Positions 21,057 to 32,509 of a stretch of DNA of 64,000 bases are shown one piece after another. The stretch covers positions 1,791,914 through 1,855,913 of the forward strand of contig NW_011887295.1 in NCBI RefSeq assembly GCF_000151315.2. The letters are read 5' to 3'. Below the pieces are notes generated by a model. It was given only the letters and a program-made list of their open reading frames with translations, was not told where the DNA came from and did not search any database. Source of the DNA: Capsaspora owczarzaki ATCC 30864 (taxonomy: Eukaryota; Opisthokonta; Filasterea). The first letter of the stretch is position 1; each line of letters starts with the position of its first letter. The position numbers were made by a program, and so were the translations under genes.

Positions 21057-22352
21057 TCAGTTTGGCTGCGTGAAAAAGTTGACGACACATTGAGCGGCGT
21101 CCAAGCTGAGGCTACAGTCCAGCAGTTGGTCGATGGAGGCTTGCGCAACATTTGCCACAGAACCCAGGCCCTGCTGCAGGACGAGACACTGTACGGACAG
21201 TCAACCAAATCACACCACAGCAACAAAATAATCACACACACACAAAAACAACCCCCGCCGCCAAGCACACCAAGAGACACAACAACAGCATCCAATGTCA
21301 AGGAAGGACAGCGCTCTTGAATAGAACTCGCAAAACCGCAATCACAGGCAACGACCAAACTACGAACAAACAAAACCGATATCATGATGCGACAAACCAA
21401 TGGTCTTGAGCACATCCCAGGCGATTTGTGCAACCTGCGCGAATTGCAACGCTCGGTACTCTTGGAACCGTTGGGCAACAACACCGCATGCTGGCTGCTT
21501 GAGCATTGTAGCGGTGGTGTGCATGAACTTTGCAATGGCTGCCGGGGTTCGCACAGGAACCACGGATGCGCCTCTCATGCCCAATCTGACGACGAAAGAG
21601 TTCCGCAGCGCAGACAGCCCAAAAATCAATCACCGTTTCGACACACATGGAATTGCGCACTCACATGGCCTGGACGTCCTCGATGCGTCCTAAACAGCTC
21701 TTGTCATGATGTGCCACAGAGACGAGAATGTAGGGCGACTTGAACTTGTCAGCAAACTCAACGACGCTGGTATGAGCCAACAATGCCAAGGACACAGATT
21801 GTGTATGATCAATGTGTCAACAGATCGACCGATATCAAGGCAACAGGAGCTTACGAAGCCGCATTCAACGGCATGGAAGGGTTGCTCATGAGCAAGAACG
21901 CGGCTCCGGAGAGCGGAAAGACGACGACGTTTGGAGCCAATGCGGTACTCGCTGAGCAGAGTAAGAACATCAACAAACACAGAGTTCAGTCGATGGGAGT
22001 CAAAGCGAAGACCAGAGTCAGATTAGACCGAATGAACGCGGTTGCAAGCAACGAATGAACGCCTGAGCGCAGTTGATCTGAATGACGGGCTGCACTTACT
22101 GCGGATGACATACGAGGGCAACAAAACGCTCAATTCGCGCATAATGTCGCTGTTGGCGATGGCTGAGTGGACCAGCACCGGAACTGGAGGGTGCAGCGGC
22201 GCCGAAGGGATGATTGAGTGTGCTGGCGGCGCATACCCAACAGCGAGTGGATGAGCGAGGGGATGATGTTGCTGCTGCAGCTGCTCCATGAAAGCGCTTG
22301 CGAGGGCCTGAAAGTTCTGTTGGTGAAGCGGGTGCTGTTGGGAGTGCTGCAT
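21057..22352 (-). CDS. SPO16: SPO16 (C1orf146)-like meiotic crossover protein
   Basis: Exons 22352-22100, 21951-21855, 21766-21665, 21585-21372 and 21188-21057 give 265 residues; the last donor (GTTTGT) is the least certain. The diagnostic blocks are VVVFPLSGAAFLLM, matching the SIIFSLSGVAFLLM block I recall of human C1orf146, then ILGMRGASVVPVRTPAAIAK, matching its [20 protein letters not shown] region, and WDVLKTI near WKTLQKI. A C-terminal segment resembles a helix-hairpin-helix. SPO16 pairs with SHOC1/ZIP2 as an XPF-ERCC1-like, nuclease-dead complex that binds branched DNA and promotes meiotic crossovers. The Gln/His/Pro-rich N-terminus is lineage-specific. Confidence 0.72.
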
Positions 22353-22567
22353 GATGAAAACAAATTCAGCGGAACGAAGACTGTTCCATGAAAGCATCGT
22401 GTCGCTGTTCACAGGAAGGAGAGAAACTGCACAATACAACACGAGAAACCACGCTGAGATCAAGATCAAGGAAACCCCCAAAAAACCACTCGGGAGCAGA
22501 GTTCCATTGGGAGCAAAAAAAAAAAAAAAAAAAAAAAACTCAAGGAAAAAAAAGAAACGCAAGAATG

Positions 22568-22640
22568 AGGAGCCAACGAAAATCGAATTCGTGACCCGCT
22601 GATCTGCAGTCAGCTGCTCTACCGCTGAGCTATGGCTCCT
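22568..22640 (-). tRNA. tRNA-Cys (GCA)
   Basis: The 73-nt minus-strand sequence folds into a full cloverleaf. The acceptor stem AGGAGCC pairs with GGCTCCT. The D arm is AGCTCAGCGGTAGAGC. The anticodon stem GCTGA/TCAGC encloses loop CTGCAGA, giving anticodon GCA. The T arm has loop TTCGATT between ACGAA and TTCGT. CCA is not encoded, as expected for a nuclear gene. There is no intron. A- and B-box promoter elements are inside the D and T arms. Confidence 0.95.
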
Positions 22641-22843
22641 AATGTCGAAGACTTGCGAGTTCCGTCGGTGGGCTCTTCTGTTGATGATGCAAACCCACCG
22701 TCATCACGAATTATCTCGACTTTTTGGTTTGATCGATGTTGCCCAAATTCTCAATAATGCCTTCATTCCCTGAACAAAAAATCGAGCTTTCGTCAAACCA
22801 ACCCTCCATCTGTCAACTCAGTCCAGTTCTCAATCAAAATCGA

Positions 22844-24228
22844 ATGGCTGCAACTTCGACGGCGAACGTCTTCACGCGCGACGCCCTTCGCGGCAAGATT
22901 GCCTTTGTCACTGGCGGCGGCACGGGCATTTGCAAGGACATTGCGCAGACCCTGCTCGAGCACGGCTGCGCTGGCGTTGCGATCGTCTCGCGCAAAATGG
23001 CTGTGCTGGAGCAGAGCGCGCGCGAGCTCACTGCGAAGGCGGCGGCAGCGGGCGCGTCGGGTGTCTGCGTTGCGCTGGCGGCCGACGTGCGCGTCCCAGA
23101 GCAGGTGAGGACGTGTATCAAGACATGCACACGCAATTCAGAGGTTTCAGGTTTGGAGAGCGAGAGAGAGCGAGAGACCAGAGTCTGAGGATGAATTGGA
23201 TCGGAGGCGGACCAAAGGCGGAAATTGGCCCATCCCGCTCTTGTTGGGCTGACGAGCTGTTTTTGGGGGGGGGGATTTGACATTGCTGCTGACATTGCAT
23301 CCATAACTCACGGTCCAACTAAAATTCGTTCGGCAGATCGAAAAGGCGTTGGCAGATTGCGTTGCGCGTTTCGGCAAATTGGACATTCTGGTCAATGGTG
23401 CAGCTGGAAACTTTTTGGCGTTGTCTGCAAAGATGTCCTACAATGCGTTCAAGGTGAGTAAAACGTCACCAACGAAGCTCTCCAGCAAGATGCTCGATGC
23501 TCACAGAACCTTTTGATTTTGATTTTTGCTATTTTTTTGTTTTCTTGTTTGTTTCCAGACCGTCATTGAGATCGACCTCCTCGGAACGTTTTACACCTCA
23601 AGAGCGGCATATCCGGTGCGTTTTGGCTCTGTTTCGAATTTCTCCCGATGGTGCTTCAATCGCGATTGATTCCAGGCGTGCTCACTTTCCATCTCGAACT
23701 TGAAAACATTGCTGACATGCTGTAGTACCTCGTCAAGTCGAAAGGCAACATTATCAACATTACCATGACGAATCACTACACGGGAATGCAGCTGCAGGCA
23801 CATGCAGGCGCAGCCAAGTCGGGCATTGACGCCATGACGCGCCACCATGCAGTCGAATGGGGCCAGGATGGCATCCGAGTGAATGCCATCGCGCCAGGAC
23901 CGATTGAGAACACTGAAGGCATGAGCAAGCTGGCACCCCCAGGGTACAACGAGACGCTGCAGCGAACCATTCCGCTCGGGCGGATGGGCACTGTGCGCGA
24001 AGTCGCGAACGCGGTGCTGTTTCTTGCCAGTGAGGCCGCCAGCTATGTAACTGGCGCGATTCTCGTTGTCGATGGAGCTGCGTGGATGACCATGTAAGTT
24101 TTGCTTGGTTATTGGGCGAGAGTTTGGGTGTATTTGAAATCTAATTTGATTCCGGATGTTACCTTAGTGGCGGGATGAACTACCCAGACGGCATCGAGGC
24201 GTTCAAGCAGCTGAAAGCCAAGCTATAA
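22844..24228 (+). CDS. DECR2: Peroxisomal 2,4-dienoyl-CoA reductase
   Basis: Five exons (22844-23104, 23337-23453, 23559-23615, 23726-24093, 24168-24228) encode 287 residues. It is a short-chain dehydrogenase: the NADPH-binding TGGGTGI sits near residue 25, LDILVNGAAGNFL follows, and the active-site region HAGAAKSGIDAMTRHHAVEW with RVNAIAPGPIENTEG is the dienoyl-CoA reductase form rather than a generic SDR. The enzyme reduces 2,4-dienoyl-CoA intermediates during beta-oxidation of unsaturated fatty acids. The chain ends in Ala-Lys-Leu, a canonical PTS1, so the product should be peroxisomal, as DECR2 is. An in-frame ATG at 22757 could add 29 residues; the ATG at 22844 was preferred by family length. 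Confidence 0.93.
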
Positions 24229-24371
24229 ATGTTCAAACAAATTGTGGCTCAGTGATGCTTTCGAAAAAAAAAAGTCAAATGATAACAATGAAGTGAAACA
24301 CAAATATGACACACAAAATGACAAACAAATATAGCAACAACGACCCTCATTCACGCAAGCAGCTTGTCGCT

Positions 24372-27300
24372 TCAGTTCGAGGGCAAAGAGGTGGGTGGAG
24401 CGACAGAAGCCACACCGGCAATAGCAGCAGAACCCAGCGCTTCAGCGAGTGCACCACTGACAGTGCCGGCCGCACTGGTTGGCGCGGCGGACGGTTCCAG
24501 TTTCCGGGAAAGAGCGTGCATCTCATCTTCGGTCATGCTTCGGACTTTGCCGAGGAACTGACGAATGTCAGGCACGTCTTGCAAGTTGTACGGCTGTTCC
24601 TGGAAGAACTCAATCTCCTTGAGAATGCTGTACACCTGACGCCGTTTGGCAACGTTGATCAGGCCACCGCGCAGCAGGTCTGGGTTGCCGTCGTCGATAA
24701 AAGTCAAATCCTTGAGATAGATACCTGTGGAATAGAGAGCATTCAGGGGATGTCAAAAACAAACAAACAAACAAACAAACAAACAAAAAAAAAAAGAGTG
24801 TTTCTCCTATTTTTTGATTGCTTGTGAAAACCTGAACAAGAAAATCGCCTCATACCAAAGTACGGCACCGCCGGAGTGGAGGCTTCTTTAATCACAGCAC
24901 GATACGTCTTGTAGTTGGACTTGGTTGACATCAAGTCTTCCAGCTCGCGGAAAATGTTCATGGCGTTTTGCGGAACGGCCTAGAACAAGCAAGCAAGCAA
25001 TTGATGAGAATAGCAAAACCAGCAAAAGAAGTAGACAATGCGAGCTTGCACACGAAAAGAAACATTGAAACGCATCGTTTCCCCCCGCAGAAAAGGAACG
25101 GAAACATACCTTCCAGGTCTTGCGCAGACGCCGCACGGGAGAGGCACTCAGACCGGCAACAATTTCCATCACACCGCTAAAGTTATTCAGCTCGCGGCAA
25201 TTCTGAGCGGTCTTGATGAGCTGAACAATGACGGTGACCCGTTGCTCGACCGTTTCGCCAGCGTTGAGAACTTCCGATGTCACCCACATCGTCACCTGCA
25301 GCAAAATCAAGGACAATCCAGCAACAATCCAAGGTTAAAAACAAAGATGTTGCTGCGAGCTTGACGCAATCAACAACTGTTGGAAGCAACAACTGACCTG
25401 ATTGAAGCGTTCGATAAATCGCTCCACAGAGCGAGTCGCATCCGTCACGCGTTGCGCCACTGCCATCGCCGCTCGCCTTGAGTTGAATCGGCGCAGTGTG
25501 TCCGCTGACGTGATGGTTGCAAACAACGAGTGCTCGATCAGGGTCAGCTGGCGGGCTAGCTCGAGCGGAACGCCAAGCAAGTCGCTGGCCGTGAACATGT
25601 CGAGACGGAAGCGGTCGCCAAGTTTGGGTTCGGGCGGGCAGGAGCACTTGGCGAGCAGCAGCTCTGTTGGAGGGGCGCCATGCTTGGCTTGCAGCTGACG
25701 CTGATCGACGCACTTGCGAATATGAGCGCACAAATCCCACGTTTCGTTCGCCGAGCTTGTTTGCAGCCGAAGCGTGCCGTCGTGATGCTCGACCACGACC
25801 GAGTCGCCACCAGCGGTGCCTTCCCAGCTGGTGAGATGTTGCAATTCAATGCGCTGGATCATGTCTTTGGTTTTGACGTCCATGAGCACAATGTGGTCAA
25901 TGTTGACACCAAAAATGCGCGGCTGACTGCGCGAGAGCTTGCCACCAGAAGCATCCTAAAATGGAGCACGACGAAGAAGCGGTCGACAAAAAAAAAAGAA
26001 AGAAAAAAAGAAGGTGAGAATAACAACTGCAGCAAAAGAAGCATGGGAGAGGAAAATCCCTTCTCGTTGTGTTACCTTCACCAAGAACAGCTTGCAGCGA
26101 TAAGACGCAAGAAGTTGACAGCTTTGGACGTAAAAGTGCTTGGCATCGCGATCGGACAGTTCCGAGAAGCGATCCAACTGCGTGCGAATCTTTTTGCCGA
26201 GCGTCTTGGACTTTTGGAAGCATGGCGGAACGCATTCCTTGACCAAGTCTGGCGAGCACATACTATCGGCGGAAGGCTTCTCAATGACACGACCAACAAC
26301 GGAAGGTCGGCGGTGCAGCGATTCAATGTGCATGTGAAGGGCAGAAAGGACAGAGCAGTCTTCTTCACCACAAGGCAACGTTTCGTTCAGAATGGCTTCT
26401 CGGGACTGTAAGAGCAAGGTGAAATAGAGCAAGGTCAGGAAGCAGTCCCAAAAAACACCCGAAACAACAAACAACTGCAACAGCAAAAAAACAAACAAAA
26501 AACAAACAAACAAAAAAAAAAAGACAAGCAGACCATACTTGAACGTATAGGAAGTTGTGATTGCAGAACATCGGGCGTGCTCCGCTGCTGATCGTCTTTG
26601 ATCGCGTGCCAAGCATAGGCTGCAACAGCAAATCATTGTTCCGAGCATAAAACAGCAAGGCAAACAAAAGAGCATTGTGAGAGAAACTCCTCTATCCATA
26701 CAAAACAATTACGAGATCAACCACTCATCTTGATCATTCTCGCCTCACCTCATCTTCCAACTGGCACTGAAGTTGACTGGCCAGTGGCTTGTACATTGGT
26801 CCTGCACTCAGCAGAGGGATGATCATACCGCGAACACCGTCCAAGAGTTGCGGACACATGACAAAGTCTTGACGGTAGTTGGACAGCCATGTGCAGAGGA
26901 CATGTCCCACACGGTTGTGAACGTCGGGTACAGGCGCGAGATCGGCATCACGGTCGCTAAACTGCAGCGGGTGGTGGTCTGGGCCGACGTGGAATACCAT
27001 CCCGTGGCACTGGTCGGGATCGCGGAACCGATGAATGAGGAGACGAAGAAGGACGATTGGATGCACAAAGTTGCGATAGGTGGAGAGGAAAAAGTCCAAG
27101 AAGGCCTCTCCTGGAGGGATGGGAGCCGTGTGCGAAGTGAAGGTAGCCATGAGCGCAGCCTGGTCGTCCACGTCACCCGTCAAAATTTCAATCAGCTTGC
27201 GCATAGACGCTCCTCGGAGCTGAGGAATGTTGTCACTGGCAGGAGTCGACAAGACTGGAGGCGGCGCAGAGCCGGACGCAGCTGCCAGGGCGAGCGCAGC

Positions 27301-30300
27301 AGCAACCGCCGCTGCCTCCTTCTGCGTGATGGTGCCCACCGAGGTGGTTGAAGACATGAGCACTTCCAGCTCGTCACTCACGTACGAAGGGCCGTACATG
27401 TAGTTGTCGCCCACGTCAAGATAGCCAAGATGCACAAGAGAGCGCGTCGTCTCCATCCGGCACCAGTCCAATAGCATGCACGTCGAAGCAGGCAGGCTGG
27501 TGCGCGTCGTTGTCTGGGTACTGCTGCCTCCGGTGGCAACCCTGCCGCGTGCTGAAGACAAGTGCACCAGAAACTCGCGCTGGAGGTTGATCAAGTTGGT
27601 GACACCAGAATGCGGGCTCGTCGGGCCAAGGATGACTTGGGTCGAGTTTGCGCCCATGGTCGACTGCGCCAGCATGTTTTCAGTGACGTTGGCGAAAGCG
27701 CGCATGGTCATGGCACAAACACGGCTCAATTGTTCAATCATGACGACCGCAGGCGGGGTGGGTGGCGTGGCGTTGGGCTTGGATGAAGGCGAACCGAGAA
27801 GGAGCGACGACGAGCGGGTCTTGGTGGGCGTTTCCTGGGTTTGCTTTTGCTGTTGTTGCCGGGTGTTGTAGTACTGAGCAAGCGCTTCGATGCTGGCAAT
27901 GTCGCGGCCGATGGCACGCACCAGCTGCGTGGCGATGCCAGACTCGGCGAAGCGCATTTGCGCTCGATCGTACAGGGTGATGGCCAACAGCAGGCGAGCT
28001 GCATCGAGGCGAGCATTCATGCTGTACTTGGTGGTGTCATCCGGGATGTCGGCCAGCAGGACAACAACAGACTCGCGAGAGAAGGATTTTGTGCGTGGGA
28101 CTGCAGAAGAGCCAGGGTTCTCGCAGGCCTTGATCGCATCGAGTTGTTGCACCGAGGTGTCCGCATCCAGCAAGATTTGACACAGGGGGACACAGTCTGT
28201 GTGCGAAATCATGGACGGGTAATCCCGTTCCAAGTCGCCGCTCTGCAGCAGCATACGAAGAATGGCGATCGCTAGCGTTCGCACTTTGACCGGACCGCCA
28301 ACCAGGCCCTGGACAATGCGCAAAAAGCCCATGTCGACCAGTTCGCCGCGGTTGTCTTCCACCGAAAACAGGCGATAGGCAATGACGGCCACGTCCAAGG
28401 CGAGTTCTGGCTGCGAGGCGTGCTGCATCAGCACGCGGAAATCGAGCAAAAAGCGACTCAGCATTGGCCGATGTGTTTCGGGATTGATGCTCAACGTGCG
28501 CAAAGCTCGGAGACCCTGTGCGGCGACAGGCGCTTCGGTCGACACCATGGCGGTGGCTGCGGATTGAATCAAACGCATTTGCAACTCGGAAAGCTCGTTA
28601 AAGACGTCGATTGGGCGAGCAGCCCAGCTATCAGCGGCATGGATTTGTGCGCCATATTCGACGAGAGCAATGCAACACTCGAGTCGGTCCAAAGAAATGG
28701 CAGCAATGTGCAACGGCGTTCGTCCATCAAAGTCAACCAGTGAAACGAGCGCGCCGTGCTTGAGCAGCAACCGAACCGCGAGCATGTTGCCACGATGTGC
28801 AGCGTAGTGGAGGGGCGCCCATCCTTGACTATCCTGCGTATCAACCAGGGCGCCACGAGCAATCAACGCAGCAGCAATGTCCAGCACGCCGCACGCAATC
28901 GCAATGTGAAGCAGGGACGATTCGACAGTGACGTGGGCTGTTTCGGACACACCTGCTGCTGGGGCCATGACTGATGCTGCAGCCGCCGCGGCTGTTTGCT
29001 CTGCTAGTGATCGCTGCTGGAATACGTGTTGGTGCTGCTGCTGTTGCTGTTGCTGCTCGGGAGCTGGCGAGGCTTGGCGCGACGGCGATCTGGACGAGGT
29101 GAGCGAACTCGATCCCATTCCAGCCGGCGTGGAGATGATGGATGACGTGGATTTGTTGCGCTTGTGGCCTCGGACGACACTGGTCTTGCTACCACCACGA
29201 GGTGTCGCGCCCAGCTCTGCAGCTGCATTCGAGTGAGAGAGGACGGCCTGGCTGTCGTGGAACGAGTGCCGATTGCTACGTGCACCCTCCAGCGTGCTCG
29301 TTGATTCGGCCGAAATGGTACTGCCAATGGAGTTGAGCGACGTCCGAGATGCGTTTAGCCCGGCTGGGGCTCCCATCAGCACGGCGCTGGTGCGCGGGGT
29401 TCGTGCAGGCGAGCCAGAATCGGGCGTAGAGCCGCCGGTGGAGGTGGTGAAGATGGTCGGCTGAGCGCCGAACGGAATCACTGTGCTGCTCCGCGCCTTG
29501 ACGGGTTCTGGATTGGCCTCGAGCGGCGAAGCGGGCATCGAAGTGGGGTTGAGGAGGGTGGTGCCTCGTTTGCGACGGCGCTCGGCTTCGGCGATTGCAG
29601 CAGCAGCGGCTTGCTTGGCAGCCTCCGAGCGCGACTCTTCATCACCCATCTGCACACTAATGGAGCTGTTTCGCGCTACTCGTCGCCGATATGTCGCATT
29701 CACGTTGACCAGGCGACTGTCCAGCAACCGCTCAAGTGTCTCAATCTGGTTGACGCGAATCGCGTGGACTGCGGCGAGCAAGGCGTCAATGGCTTCGCTC
29801 GACGGCCGTGGCAGAGACATGGAGCTAGAGCGAGCAGCACTGCCGACCGCCACCGTGGCACGAATGGGGGTGTGGTTGTTATGGGAATCGAGCACTGGCA
29901 CGGCATCCTCGTCGTCAAGCATGTTGGCGACATCATCAATGCTGCTAAAGAAGGACGTCTTGCGCCGATCCTCCGGGGAGAGATATGCATAAGGGTAGGA
30001 AAAGGTGTCAAAGTAGAGCTGGGTGAGCTTTGGGTCGTGCACGGAATTGTCCTCGTCAAACGCCGATTCAAAGTCCTCGTTAATGTGCACGTCGTTGGCG
30101 AGGCTTTCTAGGATGGAGGCTCGGATGTGGTTGTGATTGCCATTGTAAGAGTGGGTGGGGCTCTCGTTGGTCGAGTCGAGGGATGTGGAGCGTTTCAAGC
30201 CGGCGAATGAAACGCTGGGAGCATGAGAGTCACCATTGTTGGTAATGTTGGAGCTGGTGCTTCTCCCCAGTCGCTTGGGATTGCTGGCATTCGTGCCGTT

Positions 30301-31343
30301 GTTGTTGGTATTGCTGCTGCTGCTGCTGCTGCTGTTGTTGGCATTGATGGCAATTGCGTACGACATGTTACTGCTGTTGCTCTCCAAGCGCGGACGGAAC
30401 GAGGACGCGGTCGCCGTTGTCGCGTTGCTATCACCGCTGCCATTGCTTCCATTGCTGGAGGTGGACTTGACGGATGCACGCAGAGCCGCGTTGCGCATAA
30501 AGGCCTCTTGTGTGGGCAGGACGTTCATGGCAATGCCACCCGGCTGGTCCATGTTGAGCAGCTCTTCGATGGCAATTCCGGCGCGGCGGAGCTCCTCGGC
30601 ATAGACATTCGACACCATCCGCGTGTTCTCCACATTGTGGTCGAGCGACTTGACTGGCGCCGGAGCGGGTGGCAACAACACGCCTGTGGTTGTGTGCGGG
30701 GATGACAGCGGCATGTTAAACGTGGCGTCTGGCTTGCTGCTGTGCTGGTGGTGGTAGTGCTGCACCGCGGACGACGAGGAAGCAGACGACACACCGCTCG
30801 TCGACGACAGGAAGGTGGACGAGCTGGCTGACGAGCTGATGGACACGAGCGACGACAGCGACGCGGCGAGCGAAGACGACGCAGCCAAGTTGGATGCAGC
30901 GCCGGGTCCAATCCCCGACAGCGACGACGACTTGAACAACGGACCAGACCGGTCTGGTGCACCCGCGTCCAGCACGCTGAAGAACTGCCCGCGCGCGTGG
31001 CTGCTCGGAGCGGCAGACGTCGACGACGACGAGGAGGAGGACAACGACGACAAACTGGGGCTTGCAAGCGAGCCATTGCTGGCGCTCAGTCCGTTCGCAG
31101 CCAACGGCGCAACAGTAGTGGCTGAGGAAGGACCACCCGTGCTGGTCGTCGCTCCAGTGACTGCTGCTGCTGCTGCTGCTGCTGCCGCGCCGCGCTGTTG
31201 AGGCTGGTGTTGCTGCCGCTGTCTTGACTGTTGGGATTGGCCTGCTGCAGCCCAATGCTCACGCCAATGCCGGCAATCGCGCTCGTCATCCCGGCAGCCG
31301 CGAGTGACTGCGTCGACGTGCTGCGGCTCTTGTCAAGCGCCAT
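24372..31343 (-). CDS. Large ankyrin-repeat Ras guanine-nucleotide exchange factor
   Basis: The exons run 31343-31263, 31194-26749, 26619-26539, 26405-26076, 25955-25398, 25295-25110, 24979-24856 and 24724-24372, about 2,052 residues. A Ser/Ala/Asn-rich N-terminal half precedes ankyrin repeats (DSQGWAPLHYAAHRGNMLAV, DGRTPLHIAAISLDRLECC), a helical ARM-like region and a RasGEF-N module (MRKLIEILTGD through FLDFFLSTYRNFV). A FERM F3/PH-like segment (RIFGVNIDHIVLMDVKTKDM) comes next. The C-terminal CDC25 domain follows, with LNNFSGVMEIVAGLSASPVRR and [20 protein letters not shown]. It should activate Ras- or Rap-type GTPases. The first junction, a 68-nt intron without a clear pyrimidine tract, is weak: the ATG frame and the main frame differ just before a CAG/GCA repeat. 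Confidence 0.88.
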
Positions 31344-32509
31344 TCGGTCGTTCGTTTGTGATGACTGACGTTGTTATTGTTGGTGTTGGTGTTTGTTCGT
31401 GTGAAAATAAGATAAGGAAAAAAAAAAAAAAAATCAAATCAAATCCAAAAATCAATGCAAAAATCAAATACAAAAAAAAAAAAAAAAAAAAAAAGGATTG
31501 ATTTTTGATTTTTGCCTTTTGCAGTTGATTTCAAAACCTACACGTTTTTTTCGTTTAAATTTTGTTGGGTTTGGATTTGCGGTTGCGGGTTGCGAGGTTT
31601 TGGTTGTGCTGAGTAAAAGGGGGAGGGGGGGGGTGACGCTGTGATTGGAGGCGAGCGTGGGTGTGCGGCGGCGAATGGAGGAGGAGAAAGGGGTACAAAC
31701 AATTTGCGGCAGAAAAGCGAAGCGAATTGAATTTAGAAAAAGGACGCTCGTGCGAAAACAGTTTTGCGGTTGAGAGGAAGATACGCTTTTGAAGACAAGA
31801 GATGCGGGGGGGGGGGGAAAGCGAGATGAACAAGTCTTTTGTGGCTGTTGGGGATTGCGACGGACGACTTGATGAATGAGCATGCGTTTGCGCTGAAAAA
31901 AGCTGAAAAGAGTTGTTGACCAGCCATTGAAAATCCGCGCAAGTGTGCATCGTCAGCTTGCTTTGATCCGCTCTTAGTTGCGCTCGTAATAGGCCTTTTG
32001 GTAGGCCTTTGAATCTCGGTTATTGTTGTCAGCCATGCTGTATATCATGGAGAAAAACATTAAACAAAAGTTGAAGGCAAAACAACTTTTTGTTTTCGCA
32101 ACCAACGAGCTGACTAGATCTACGCTACTGCCTTGAGCAGCGCTTGGAGTGCATGTTTTTTTCTTCAGGAAATTGTCAAAAGCAGTGCAAAATGTGTGTG
32201 CAGTCCAAGTCGGGCTAGAGCAGTCGTCCAGCACCATCGGATTTCTTGGTTGAAAGGACAGATTGTGCCCAGCGCTTCGATTTCATCTGCAGAGAACCAA
32301 AGTAAAGTTTTGATTACAGGAAATGTTCTGATCAACCGGAATCACTACTGCAGCTGAGCGCCATGCTAGTGGCAACCAGGCTCGGCCTCGAACGAAAACG
32401 AATAGAAAGGGAAAAAAAAAAGGGGCTGTAATGGAGAAATCAAACGCTACTACAAAAAACTCAAAAACACAAAAGTTCAGAACGCGCTTTTTTGTGGGGT
32501 TTGGGTCTT
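31344..32509. other. Intergenic region between eIF1A and the RasGEF
   Basis: This 1,166-bp region lies upstream of the RasGEF gene and downstream of eIF1A, both on the minus strand. It has A runs at 31418-31432 and 31472-31494 and G runs at about 31627 and 31808. A 20-codon minus-strand frame at 31974-32036, just after an acceptor-like ATATACAG, is the only coding-like item. I see no recognisable gene. Confidence 0.4.

Noticed and set aside
31974-32036. A 20-codon minus-strand frame, MADNNNRDSKAYQKAYYERN, just after an acceptor-like ATATACAG.
   Set aside because: It is too short to judge, with no matching upstream exon and no family recognised; it could be a terminal exon but is not supported.
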